A stretch of 49,858 nt of DNA. Source: Oscillospiraceae bacterium (lineage in GTDB: Bacteria > Bacillota_A > Clostridia > Oscillospirales > Oscillospiraceae). Where the stretch lies: positions 1 through 49,858 of the forward strand of contig JAFVPA010000030.1 of assembly GCA_017505505.1 (NCBI GenBank), written 5' to 3'. Each line of letters begins with the position of its first letter. Positions within the stretch are counted from its first letter, which is position 1. The notes beneath the pieces are model-generated. The model ran no database searches, had not been told where the DNA came from, and was given only the letters and a program-made list of their open reading frames with translations. This document shows positions 33,520 to 40,873 of the stretch, piece by piece. The position numbers and the translations under genes are program-made.

Positions 33520-34306
33520 ACTGGAAAATATCCGCAAGGTCTTCAACGCAGGCACCGTCAATGAGAAGGTGGCCCTGAATGGCCTGAACCTGCACATGAA
33601 GGAAGGGGAGTTCGTCACTGTCATCGGCGGTAACGGTGCCGGCAAGTCTACCATGCTTAATGCCATTGCCGGTGTCTGGGGCGTAGATGGCGGCAAGATC
33701 CTCATTGATGGCGTGGATGTGACCCATCTGCCTGAGTACAAGCGTGCTGCCTATATCGGCCGTGTATTCCAGGACCCCATGATGGGTACTGCCGCCAATA
33801 TGCAGATCGAAGAGAATCTGGCTCTGGCGGCCCGCCGGGGTATGCCCAGAACGCTGAAGATCGGCATCACCAAGGCCGAACGGGAAGTCTACCGGGAGCG
33901 GCTTAAGATCCTGGATCTGGGTCTGGAAGACCGGATGACCTCCAAGGTGGGTCTGCTGTCCGGCGGCCAGCGTCAGGCGCTGACTCTGCTGATGGCGACA
34001 TTGCAGCGGCCCAAGCTGCTGCTTCTGGACGAGCACACCGCCGCTCTGGATCCCAAAACCGCTGCCAAGGTTCTGGATGCCACTCAGCGCATCGTGGAGG
34101 CCAACGGCCTGACCACCATGATGATCACCCACAACATGCGTGACGCCATTACCTACGGCAACCGTCTGGTGATGATGTACAATGGTCACATCGTGGTCGA
34201 TGTCTCCGGTGAGGAGAAGAAGAATCTGACGGTGGAGCAGCTGCTGAACCTGTTCAGCCAGGCTTCCGGTTCCGACGAAGTGGACGACAAGCTGGTGCTT
34301 TCCTAA
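33512..34306 (+). CDS. ABC transporter ATP-binding protein (TrpZ-like)
   Basis: A 264-aa ATPase completing the importer. Walker A GGNGAGKST (about 38-46), Q loop in GRVFQDPMMGT, signature LSGGQRQA, Walker B LLLLDEHTAALDP and the H-loop His (MMITHN) are all intact. The start overlaps the permease gene, so translation is coupled. With the binding protein and permease it forms a complete TrpXYZ-like system; the transported compound remains uncertain. Confidence 0.95.
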   Translation: MLKLENIRKVFNAGTVNEKVALNGLNLHMKEGEFVTVIGGNGAGKSTMLNAIAGVWGVDGGKILIDGVDVTHLPEYKRAAYIGRVFQDPMMGTAANMQIEENLALAARRGMPRTLKIGITKAEREVYRERLKILDLGLEDRMTSKVGLLSGGQRQALTLLMATLQRPKLLLLDEHTAALDPKTAAKVLDATQRIVEANGLTTMMITHNMRDAITYGNRLVMMYNGHIVVDVSGEEKKNLTVEQLLNLFSQASGSDEVDDKLVLS

Positions 34307-34313
34307 AAAATCG

Positions 34314-34345
34314 ATACGCCGGACGGATTCCGTCCGGCGTATTTT
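34314..34345. terminator. Terminator of the second ABC importer
   Basis: ATACGCCGGACGG pairs fully with CCGTCCGGCGTAT around ATT, then TTT. It also lies at the end of the converging small gene. Confidence 0.88.
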
Positions 34346-34598
34346 ACAGGTCCTGTAGGTCTGCGTAGGGGATATCGTTTTCCAGATTGTCTACAGCCAG
34401 GTCGTTATCCAGAGGTCCGTGGGAATTGGTGATGGAGGGCTCATGCCACACCTTCAGTTCGGCACCACCGGTCTGCGCAATAATTGGTTTTGCCTTTTTC
34501 TTCCCGGTTCTGATTTTTCCTTGCAGCTGGGGGACGAAACCCTCGTTCTTTTTATGCAGTTTCGTCCAATCCGGCCGGGCCATACCCTGTTTCGCCAT
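34344..34598 (-). CDS. Small hydrophilic protein of unknown function
   Basis: An 84-aa protein starting MAKQGMARPDWTKLHKKNEG, with a basic middle (KIRTGKKKAKPII) and an acidic C-terminus (NDLAVDNLENDIPYADLQDL). There is no membrane segment or Cys. GAGGTGG lies about 6 bases upstream of the ATG, and the frame ends next to a terminator, which supports a real gene. I do not recognise a named family. The upstream side is occupied by the long palindromic element, so its promoter would be within or next to that element. Confidence 0.7.
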   Translation of the reverse strand: MAKQGMARPDWTKLHKKNEGFVPQLQGKIRTGKKKAKPIIAQTGGAELKVWHEPSITNSHGPLDNDLAVDNLENDIPYADLQDL

Positions 34599-34653
34599 AA
34601 AAACCACCTCGGAAGCAGTATTAGCAGGCGGTGACGAAACCATGCATTGAAAA

Positions 34654-35018
34654 AGGATACTTTTTTGTAAAGTACGAAAGTGCGGTAATATTCTTTTCTT
34701 GACCGGCAAGAAAAGAATCAAAAGAAGCCGGCATAGGGGAGGCGCTTCGAAAAGGCGCCCTCCCCTATGTACCCCTCCCGCCGCTTCGCCATCCAGCGTC
34801 CAAAAATGTCCCGATTTTTGAACGCTTACTACTCAAAATGTTGCAAGTTTTTTCACGGTAGACTTTCGAAAATCGGGACATTTTCGGAAGTCGAATGGCG
34901 ATGCGGCGGGGGATTCTTAAGGGGGCGCCTTTTCGAAGCGCCCCTTAAGTCGCCTTCTTTTGGTACTTTTCTTGGCGACCAAGAAAAGTACATTACTACA
35001 CTTACAGGAAAGTATGTT
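34654..35018. repeat. Long palindromic dispersed element, copy 2 (365 bp)
   Basis: Aligns along its whole length with 26624-26993. The stems are kept although sequences differ: GTGT...ACAC in copy 1 is GCGT...ACGC here; GACGCCCG...GGGTGTC is GACTTTCG...GGAAGTC here; the loop pair TACGAAAAGG / CCTTTTCGTA is TTCGAAAAGG / CCTTTTCGAA here. The CCCGATTTTTG and GAAAATCGGGACATTTTC cores are unchanged. The gap 34599-35001 holds nothing else recognisable. Confidence 0.9.
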
Positions 35019-35241
35019 TTCCTGCAAACGCATGGTACAGAAACAGCGGTAGGGAACGGCACACAGGCTGTTCCCTACCTTGGTATTTTATTTTTTTGTA
35101 CCATTTATACAATTCAAAATAGCCATCGACAGATGCGAAAACCGCAAAGCATTTCACGGCGATGGACAGTTCGCTGGACATGGCAAGCAGGCACAGGGCC
35201 AGCAGTGCCGCTCCAATGCAAATGGCAACGACCTTTTTCAA
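35002..35241 (-). CDS. Small single-pass membrane protein, tentative
   Basis: A 79-aa frame with an N-terminal membrane helix (VVAICIGAALLALCLLAMSS) and a basic Tyr/Lys-rich segment (YKWYKKIKYQGR). The TTG at 35241 is preferred, with GAGGTGG about 5 bases upstream; a GTG at 35250 is possible. The last third reads through a GTAGGGAAC...GTTCCCTAC palindrome and into the edge of the long palindromic element, so the original C-terminus may have been replaced. It starts 35 bp after the stop of the VanY-type gene and could be its operon partner. Confidence 0.45.
   Translation of the reverse strand: MKKVVAICIGAALLALCLLAMSSELSIAVKCFAVFASVDGYFELYKWYKKIKYQGREQPVCRSLPLFLYHAFAGKHTFL
35049..35078. repeat. 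GTAGGGAAC palindrome
   Basis: GTAGGGAAC and GTTCCCTAC surround a 12-base loop, followed on the plus strand by a T-rich stretch. It lies inside the 3' part of the tentative small membrane protein frame. Confidence 0.55.
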
Positions 35242-35276
35242 AAATACCACCTCATTTGTGATGTGCGTTTATCAGG

Positions 35277-36746
35277 TTATTCCGCAGTGGTTTCTGTGGT
35301 TTCCCCGGTTTCCTCTCCGGTATATTTTGCGATGGTCTCCGCGTCAACGGTATAGAATTCCTCCCGGTGCCAGGTGTCGCCGTGGATGGCATCAATGCCT
35401 TCCTGGGTCACCGCCGGGGCACCCAGGTATTCTTCCAGGCAGAGGCCAGAGTCCTTCATGTCCAGAGAGACTTCCTTGCCCACATAGCGGAAATGCCAGG
35501 GCTCGTTGGTGATGCCGGTGATATGCTGCTTGTTGGAGGGATAGCGCAGGATGAAGCCGTAGTCCCAGCAGTGTTTCGCCAGCCAGTCATTGGCGGCCTT
35601 GCCCAGCAGGTCCACGCTGTAGCCCAGCTGATGCTCGCTGGTGTTGGGGATGGCTACTGTTTCCAGTGCCTTGGCCCGGGCTTCGGAGAAGGACAAGCCG
35701 TAGTCCCGCATATGTTCCAAGGTTCGGTATTCCAGAATACCGGTCTGTTCCTCCCAGGTCCGGTAGGCGGAGTTGAAGGTGTATTCGATACCCGCGTTTT
35801 CCATGGCTTCCAGCATGGACACCAGTGCGTCATAGCATTTCGCGTCCACATCGTGATAGTCTACCACGTTGACGATGGTGGAAACATGGTCCGCGGGGAT
35901 GGGGGTCACGGCGTTGACAAGGATCACCTCAATGCCCTTGGGGGTGAAGTAATGGGTCCGGCCGTCAATGACAGTGGGGCCGGTGGCAGGCTCACCGTTT
36001 TCAAGTATGTAGTAGCGGTACTCGCCCTCCTGGAGCCAGCCGGTGAATTTGCGGTAGCCTTCTTCATTGAAGTAGACCCGCTGCCCGTCGATTTCCTGCC
36101 AGCCCAGGGCCATGATGCCGTTTTCGAAGAAATACCGTTGTCCGTCTTCCGTCTCCTGCCATCCGGTGACCATAACACCGTCTTCACCGAAATCGTAGGT
36201 ACTGCCGTCGATCTCCGTCATGCCTGTAGCGAGAAGACCCTCCGGGTCAAAGTAGTAGGTACAGCCTTCCAGTTCCGTAAAGCCGGATGCCATGATGCCT
36301 TTGTCGTCGAAATAGCGCCGTCCGTCCTCCATATCCAGCCAACCGGTATGGAGCTTGCCCTCTGGCAGGTAGTAGCGCCCCTCGGGAAGCCACAGCCAGT
36401 CCTCCACCATGGTGCCGTTGCCACCGAAGAAGTAGGTGCTGCCTGCATCTTCCAGCCAGCCGGTGTGCATCACGCCGCTGCTTCCAAAGTAATAGGTGAT
36501 GCCATCCACATCCTGCCAGCCTAGGTAGGGTGTGCCGTCTTCACGGAAATAGTACAACCCATCCTCCAGCTCCAGCCAGCCGGATACCGGATCGGCGTAG
36601 AAGTCCCGGTAGAAGCGGACACCGTCCTTTTCGACCCAGCCGCTGCGGTCTACGTTGCTGTCATACCAGATCCAACCTCCGCCGGCACAGCAGAGGATGA
36701 TCACAGCGATGAGAATGGGGATCAGAATTTTGCTCTTTGTTTTCAT
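35277..36746 (-). CDS. D-Ala-D-Ala carboxypeptidase (VanY/M15B) with wall-binding repeats
   Basis: A 489-aa envelope protein. An N-terminal helix (about 8-27) anchors or exports it. Residues about 30-260 are ten or so GW-type repeats of about 20 residues (for example GWLELEDGLYYFREDGTPYL), as in choline/glucan-binding domains, which hold proteins to wall polymers. The C-terminal M15B peptidase domain has SEHQLGYSVDL and EPWHFRYVG, giving the zinc and catalytic residues. It likely trims the last D-Ala from peptidoglycan stems. GGGAGG precedes the ATG. It is divergent from a glycosyltransferase. Confidence 0.93.
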   Translation of the reverse strand: MKTKSKILIPILIAVIILCCAGGGWIWYDSNVDRSGWVEKDGVRFYRDFYADPVSGWLELEDGLYYFREDGTPYLGWQDVDGITYYFGSSGVMHTGWLEDAGSTYFFGGNGTMVEDWLWLPEGRYYLPEGKLHTGWLDMEDGRRYFDDKGIMASGFTELEGCTYYFDPEGLLATGMTEIDGSTYDFGEDGVMVTGWQETEDGQRYFFENGIMALGWQEIDGQRVYFNEEGYRKFTGWLQEGEYRYYILENGEPATGPTVIDGRTHYFTPKGIEVILVNAVTPIPADHVSTIVNVVDYHDVDAKCYDALVSMLEAMENAGIEYTFNSAYRTWEEQTGILEYRTLEHMRDYGLSFSEARAKALETVAIPNTSEHQLGYSVDLLGKAANDWLAKHCWDYGFILRYPSNKQHITGITNEPWHFRYVGKEVSLDMKDSGLCLEEYLGAPAVTQEGIDAIHGDTWHREEFYTVDAETIAKYTGEETGETTETTAE

Positions 36747-36775
36747 GGGAATCCTCCCGAATTATAGTACATTTT

Positions 36776-36804
36776 ATCATACCATGGATTCCGGAAGAAA
36801 GCAA
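36776..36804 (-). promoter_or_regulatory. Promoter of the VanY-type gene
   Basis: On the minus strand, TTGCTT (36799-36804), a 17-bp spacer and TATGAT (36776-36781), 30 bp upstream of the start. Confidence 0.65.
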
Positions 36805-36847
36805 GGGAACGTTTATTTACCACAACTTTACCGGGAGAAAATCCAAC

Positions 36848-36883
36848 ATTCTTAAGGAATTTGCTCATAGAATTTTAAGAATT
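36848..36883. promoter_or_regulatory. Paired TTAAG operator-like motifs
   Basis: ATTCTTAAGGAAT (36848-36860) and AATTTTAAGAATT (36871-36883) are two related palindromes spaced 23 bp apart, just upstream of the glycosyltransferase -10 box. A similar palindrome lies upstream of the ECF sigma gene at 40134-40153. Confidence 0.4.
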
Positions 36884-36887
36884 TATC

Positions 36888-36896
36888 TGGTATAAT
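36888..36896 (+). promoter_or_regulatory. Extended -10 promoter of the glycosyltransferase gene
   Basis: TGGTATAAT (36888-36896) is an extended -10 with a perfect TATAAT. The -35 position is covered by the TTAAG palindrome, so activation or repression there would affect this promoter. Confidence 0.6.
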
Positions 36897-36980
36897 TGGA
36901 AATAACCTGATAAACAGGAAGTTTTAACATTTCTCAAATATTACTGTGTTATGATAGAAAAAATATTTACGGAGGATTCT

Positions 36981-38150
36981 ATGTCAAACCAGGACAGTAA
37001 ACTTAAGATCCTGATTACCACAGACCTGTATACGGTCAGCACCAACGGCGTGGTCACCTCGGTGCAGAACCTGTTCGATGAACTGACGGAGAAGGGCCAT
37101 GATGTGCGCATCCTGACCATTTCCGATACCATCCATTCCCACAAAGACGGGGCGGTCTATTATATCCGTTCCGTGCCGCTGAAGGTGGTGTATCCCGACC
37201 TGCGGATGCCTACCTCCTTCCGCCATAAGCTGATCCAGGAGATTATCGACTGGAAGCCGGACGTGGTCCACAGCCAGTGCGAGTTTTTCAGCTACCAGTT
37301 CGCTGCTCGGATCTCCCGCATCACCGGAGCACCGCTGGTACATACTTACCATACCCTGTATGAGCAGTACCTGACCTCCTATGTGGTCCCCAGCAAGCGA
37401 CTGGGGGACTATCTGGCAAAGGTCCTGTCCCGCCGCCGATTGAAGCGGGTGGACACCCTGGTTGCCCCCACCCAGAAGGTGGAGAATACCCTCCATGGCT
37501 ATGGCATGCGGGCCCCCATCAGCGTGGTCCCCAGCGGCATCAGCCTGCAGCAGCATTTTCAGCGCATCACGGCGGAAGAGCGGCAGGAGAAACGCCGCAG
37601 TCTGGGCATTGCGGAGGATGACCAGGTGCTCATTAACCTGGGCCGTCTGGGCGGTGAAAAGAACCTGGGCGAGCTGCTGGAGCTGTTCGCAGAGGCCCGG
37701 AAGCAGAATGACAACCTCAAATTTCTGATCGTAGGCGATGGCCCTGCCAGGGAAGGCCTGCAGGAACAGGCAAAGGAGCTGGGCATTGGGGAACACGTGA
37801 TCTTCACCGGTATGGTCCCGCCCAGTGAGGTGCAGAACTATTACCAGCTGGGCGATGTGTTCGTCAGCGCCTCCACCAGTGAGACCCAGGGCCTGACCTA
37901 TATCGAAGCCGCCGCCAATGGCCTGCCCCTGCTGTGCCGGCAGGATGACTGCCTGGCCGACGTGCTGCAGGAGGGCGAGAACGGATACGAATATACCAGT
38001 GCCGAGGAATTCCTCCACGCCATCGATGCGGTCATGGAGGACCCCCAATGGCGCGCCGCCGCAGCCCGCCGCAGCGAGGAGATCGCCGCTACCTTCGACA
38101 AGAAGAACTTCGGCGAAGCCATCGAGAATGTTTATGAATCTGTTTTATAA
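36981..38150 (+). CDS. GT4-family glycosyltransferase
   Basis: A 389-aa retaining glycosyltransferase (GT-B fold, family 4). The N-terminal part ILITTDLYTVSTNGVVTSVQ and HTYHTLYEQY resemble diacylglycerol glucosyltransferases of Gram-positive bacteria; the C-terminal part has the nucleotide-sugar site with the EX7E pattern in SETQGLTYIEAAANGLP. A glycolipid (lipoteichoic-acid anchor) product is likely but not certain. The start at 36981 follows CGGAGG. Its last 14 codons are copied in the downstream tandem duplication. Confidence 0.92.
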   Translation: MSNQDSKLKILITTDLYTVSTNGVVTSVQNLFDELTEKGHDVRILTISDTIHSHKDGAVYYIRSVPLKVVYPDLRMPTSFRHKLIQEIIDWKPDVVHSQCEFFSYQFAARISRITGAPLVHTYHTLYEQYLTSYVVPSKRLGDYLAKVLSRRRLKRVDTLVAPTQKVENTLHGYGMRAPISVVPSGISLQQHFQRITAEERQEKRRSLGIAEDDQVLINLGRLGGEKNLGELLELFAEARKQNDNLKFLIVGDGPAREGLQEQAKELGIGEHVIFTGMVPPSEVQNYYQLGDVFVSASTSETQGLTYIEAAANGLPLLCRQDDCLADVLQEGENGYEYTSAEEFLHAIDAVMEDPQWRAAAARRSEEIAATFDKKNFGEAIENVYESVL

Positions 38151-38157
38151 AGAAATA

Positions 38158-38264
38158 CTGTAGGGCGGAGGCCAGCCTCCGCCGGGCAGAAGCGACCATT
38201 GAGCGGAACAGGAAAGCGCTCGGAAAAAGTCACTGCCCGGCGGGGATGGGTCCCCGCCCTACAG
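38158..38264. repeat. GTAGGGCGG-family element, copy A of the duplication
   Basis: CTGTAGGGCGG...CCGCCCTACAG with hairpins at each end (GGCGGAGGCCAGCCTCCGCC and GGCGGGGATGGGTCCCCGCC). The middle carries inverted CCGGGCAG... and ...CTGCCCGG. Confidence 0.85.
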
Positions 38265-38318
38265 TTTTTTGCTATTCGGTTGACAGATAGAGGTTTGCAA
38301 CGTTAGGAAGAAAAATTT

Positions 38319-38357
38319 CGGCGAGGCTATCGAGAATGTTTGCGAATCTGTTTTATA
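38319..38357 (+). pseudogene. Duplicated 3' end of the glycosyltransferase gene
   Basis: About 13 codons reading FGEAIENVCESVL plus stop, nearly the same as the end of the intact gene (FGEAIENVYESVL). There is no start or upstream part. It is a by-product of the 208-bp duplication. Confidence 0.75.
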
Positions 38358-38366
38358 AAGAATTGA

Positions 38367-38472
38367 TGTAGGGCGGAGGCCAGCCTCCGCCGGGCAGGAG
38401 CGACCATTGAGCGGAACAGGAAAGCGCTCGGAAAAAGTCACTGCCCGGCGGGGACAGGTCCCCGCCCTACAG
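38367..38472. repeat. GTAGGGCGG-family element, copy B of the duplication
   Basis: Differs from copy A by only a few bases (GGGCAGGAGC versus GGGCAGAAGC; GGGGACAGGTCCCC versus GGGGATGGGTCCCC). The second change improves the hairpin around its loop. Confidence 0.85.
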
Positions 38473-38479
38473 TTTTGCG

Positions 38480-39514
38480 CTATTTGGTTGCCGGATACAG
38501 TTTTGTACCATTGGGAAGAAAAATGTGGTCGACCTCATCGAGGACAATGGGAGCATCAAAGGTAAATGTCTGAAAATTGGGAGAATTGTAACAGGGGTTC
38601 ATCAGTACCGGACTGCCATCCTTCATAACGGCGAAGATATCATCAAAGTAAGCGTTGATTTCATCCCTTTTGGGGTGTTGGAAATGAAGGGCCACGCTTA
38701 AGGCCCGGACTTTCAAAGAAGTGACGGTTACGGTATCTTCTATAAAGCCTTGCGCACTGAAATTGTGGGTAACAGTGCAGGGCGTTGGCTCAGAGATAAA
38801 TTCCAGGGTTTCGTTTCCGCTTTCCGGGAATTCGATTGTAAACTCCCAGATGCCATCGGTGATATGCTGCTCTTCCGGCGGATCGTCCATGTTTTCTATG
38901 GTCATTTTGTTCCGTCCACGCAGTCCTACAAAACGGAGAGTCCAGGTATGTCCAAAGATCTGGTCGATTCCTTTTTCATACCAGAAGTTGTCACTTTCGT
39001 ATAACAGCGTCACGACATTGTCGGTTTTGTCCTCGTCAATGGTATCCCAGCCGCCGGAATAGAAATAGGTTTCCCCCACTTCATTTACCAGAAAATCTGT
39101 GTTTCCCCAGTTGCCGGGGGTGTAGCGATCCAAAGCCATGGGGACATTCTCGGGGGCTGTAACTCTGAGCTGGATCAGTGTTTTGACGCCGTCAGAAAAA
39201 GCGGATTCCAGGCTTATGGTATAGCCGTTCTTGGTTTGGCTCTGCTGGAATTGTGCGGTATTTTCTCCAATATAAGCTTCTTGAGAATCTGTAAGTGCCA
39301 AATGAGAATTTTGTGCAAAAAAGCTGCGGAACCAGGATGCTCCGTCTTTGGAAGCAAAGGCGGTTATGGCAAGGGTACTGGCAATGGCAGCAGCGATCAG
39401 AATGGTACTGAGTCTTCGACGTATGGATTTGGGGCGGGCAGGCTTTTTGACAGTATCGAAAATCAAATCATCATCCAGATCGTTCAGGGCCAGCAGCAGG
39501 TCTTCGCTTTTCAT
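38480..39514 (-). CDS. Anti-sigma factor-like protein with DUF4179-type domain
   Basis: A 344-aa single-pass membrane protein. The cytoplasmic N-terminus (MKSEDLLLALNDLDDDLIFD) is the part that would hold the sigma factor; a membrane helix lies at about residues 35-55 (STILIAAAIASTLAITAFAS); the remainder is extracellular and beta-rich. It overlaps the ECF sigma gene by 4 bp, the usual arrangement for a sigma/anti-sigma pair. The assignment of the external domain to DUF4179 is by general pattern. The signal it senses is unknown; neighbouring genes suggest the envelope. Confidence 0.82.
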   Translation of the reverse strand: MKSEDLLLALNDLDDDLIFDTVKKPARPKSIRRRLSTILIAAAIASTLAITAFASKDGASWFRSFFAQNSHLALTDSQEAYIGENTAQFQQSQTKNGYTISLESAFSDGVKTLIQLRVTAPENVPMALDRYTPGNWGNTDFLVNEVGETYFYSGGWDTIDEDKTDNVVTLLYESDNFWYEKGIDQIFGHTWTLRFVGLRGRNKMTIENMDDPPEEQHITDGIWEFTIEFPESGNETLEFISEPTPCTVTHNFSAQGFIEDTVTVTSLKVRALSVALHFQHPKRDEINAYFDDIFAVMKDGSPVLMNPCYNSPNFQTFTFDAPIVLDEVDHIFLPNGTKLYPATK

Positions 39515-40071
39515 ACCGGGATCCCCTCCTTTTCCAATTCCTTGCGCAGCGTGTTCCGGGTGCGGAAAAGCATGGATTTGACTTTACTCTGTGAAAACCC
39601 GAACCGCTTCGCGATGTTGTCCACACTTTCCAAATACCAGTACCGCAGCAGGAAGACCCGGCGCTCCGTATCCGGTAAGCTGCGGACAAAGATGTTCAGA
39701 ATCCGGTTCAATTCTGCGGCTTCCAGTTCCTTCTCCACATTCATGGGGGAGGGGAGGCATTCGGACAGTTCTTCCAGGGCCAGCGCGGTCTCTCCGCCGC
39801 CCCGCTTTACCGTCCGGGCGGCCAGAAAGCGGTTGACGGAGATACGACGGGTTATTTTTCCAAGAAAGGCCGAAAGACAGCCGGGCCTGTGGGGAGGAAT
39901 GGCGTTCCAGGCTCCCAGCCAGGTGTCGTTCAACGCTTCCTTCGCATCCTCCCGGGAAAGCAGGATGTTATGGGCGATGGAAAAGCAGTAGCTTCCGTAT
40001 TTGGCCTCGGTGTGGGTGATAGCTTCCTCACTGCGCTGAAAATACAGCGCGATGATGGCTTCGTCATCCAT
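39511..40071 (-). CDS. ECF-type RNA polymerase sigma factor
   Basis: A 186-aa sigma-70 family protein. Region 2 is seen in YGSYCFSIAHNILLSREDAKEALNDTWLGAWNAIPP, and region 4 in LPDTERRVFLLRYWYLESVDNIAKRFGFSQSKVKSMLFRTRNTLRKEL, whose helix-turn-helix reads the -35 element. The start at 40071 has AGGAAG about 11 bases upstream, rather far. It overlaps the anti-sigma gene (ATGA). ECF pairs of this type usually activate their own promoter. Confidence 0.93.
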   Translation of the reverse strand: MDDEAIIALYFQRSEEAITHTEAKYGSYCFSIAHNILLSREDAKEALNDTWLGAWNAIPPHRPGCLSAFLGKITRRISVNRFLAARTVKRGGGETALALEELSECLPSPMNVEKELEAAELNRILNIFVRSLPDTERRVFLLRYWYLESVDNIAKRFGFSQSKVKSMLFRTRNTLRKELEKEGIPV

Positions 40072-40133
40072 AGTGCGTCACTTCCTTTCACACATCCAGT
40101 CAGGAAAAAGGATCTCTGGTTGCATGGTAACAC

Positions 40134-40153
40134 AAAAATCTTAAGAATTTTTT
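40134..40153. promoter_or_regulatory. TTAAG palindrome upstream of the ECF sigma gene
   Basis: A run of A, then CTTAAG, then AATTTTT: a near-perfect AT-rich palindrome 62 bp upstream of the sigma start. It resembles the pair at 36848-36883. Confidence 0.35.
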
Positions 40154-40170
40154 GCGGGGAAGAGGTTTTG

Positions 40171-40198
40171 TTGACATATCCTGAAAAAAAGTTATAAT
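40171..40198 (+). promoter_or_regulatory. Promoter of the glycosidase/Lgt-like operon
   Basis: Perfect TTGACA (40171-40176), a 16-bp spacer and perfect TATAAT (40193-40198), 27 bp before the start at 40226. Confidence 0.85.
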
Positions 40199-40225
40199 AA
40201 AACGAGAAAGAAATGAGGTGGTAGG

Positions 40226-40861
40226 ATGAAAATTGCGAAATTTTTCTCTTTTCTCTTCGCGGTACTGGGTACGGTGCTGATGATCGCTTCCGTTGGACTG
40301 TGCCTGCTGTCATTGAACGCCCCTGTGCGGATGACGGAGGTGCCTTCCGGGGCAGTGGAATGCTCTGAGGCTCTGCGCGGTGCCATCGTGGAAGGTGACT
40401 TTGCTTCTGCGGGAAGCCTGATGTATGGCCAGCCGGATCTGGGCGTGGAACACCTGCCTGAAACGGCAGAGGGACAGCTGATCTGGGAGGCGTTCTGTCA
40501 GAGTATTGCCTTCGAATTCCGGGGGGACTGCTATGCCACGGATCACGGCCTTGCCCGGGACGCGGTGATCACCACGCTGGACATTCCCAGTGTGACGGAG
40601 AAGCTGACCCAGCGCGCTCACGCGCTGCTGACAACCAGGGTGGAGAATGCCCAGGATATGGCAGAGCTTTATGATGAAACCAATAATTTCCGGGAGGATC
40701 TGGTGGCGGAGGTTCTGGCGCAGGCCCTGGAGCAGGCTATGACGCAGGATGCCGGGACCGTTACCCGGGAAGTGACATTGACCCTGGTGAACCGGGATGG
40801 CAAGTGGTGGGCAGTGCCGGACCAGAATTTGCTGACGGCGCTGTCCGGCGGACTGGCGTAA
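40226..40861 (+). CDS. Membrane-anchored protein of unknown function
   Basis: A 211-aa protein with one N-terminal membrane helix (about 6-30) and an outward-facing domain. The domain has a helical middle rich in Ala and Glu (VAEVLAQALEQAMTQD) and ends with a beta pattern (REVTLTLVNRDGKWWAVPD), typical of NTF2-like or DUF4878-type accessory domains. I do not recognise an exact family. GAGGTGG is upstream. It is the first gene of an operon with a phosphodiester glycosidase and an Lgt-family protein, 12 bp apart. Confidence 0.82.
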   Translation: MKIAKFFSFLFAVLGTVLMIASVGLCLLSLNAPVRMTEVPSGAVECSEALRGAIVEGDFASAGSLMYGQPDLGVEHLPETAEGQLIWEAFCQSIAFEFRGDCYATDHGLARDAVITTLDIPSVTEKLTQRAHALLTTRVENAQDMAELYDETNNFREDLVAEVLAQALEQAMTQDAGTVTREVTLTLVNRDGKWWAVPDQNLLTALSGGLA

Positions 40862-40873
40862 GGAGGGAAGACC

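Larger units (their letters stand above)
38108..38523. repeat. 208-bp tandem duplication joining two gene ends
   Basis: Copy A (about 38108-38315) and copy B (about 38316-38523) align at a constant shift of 208 bp. Each unit holds the last codons of the glycosyltransferase, a GTAGGGCGG element, and the last codons of the anti-sigma gene. The outer halves belong to the live genes; the inner halves are spare copies. The join is at a GAAGAA-rich stretch common to both ends. This explains the whole 329-bp gap without a gene. Confidence 0.88.

Noticed and set aside
38259..38441. A 60-residue minus-strand frame in the duplicated region
   Set aside because: It is composed of the spare anti-sigma end, repeat sequence and antisense of the glycosyltransferase end.
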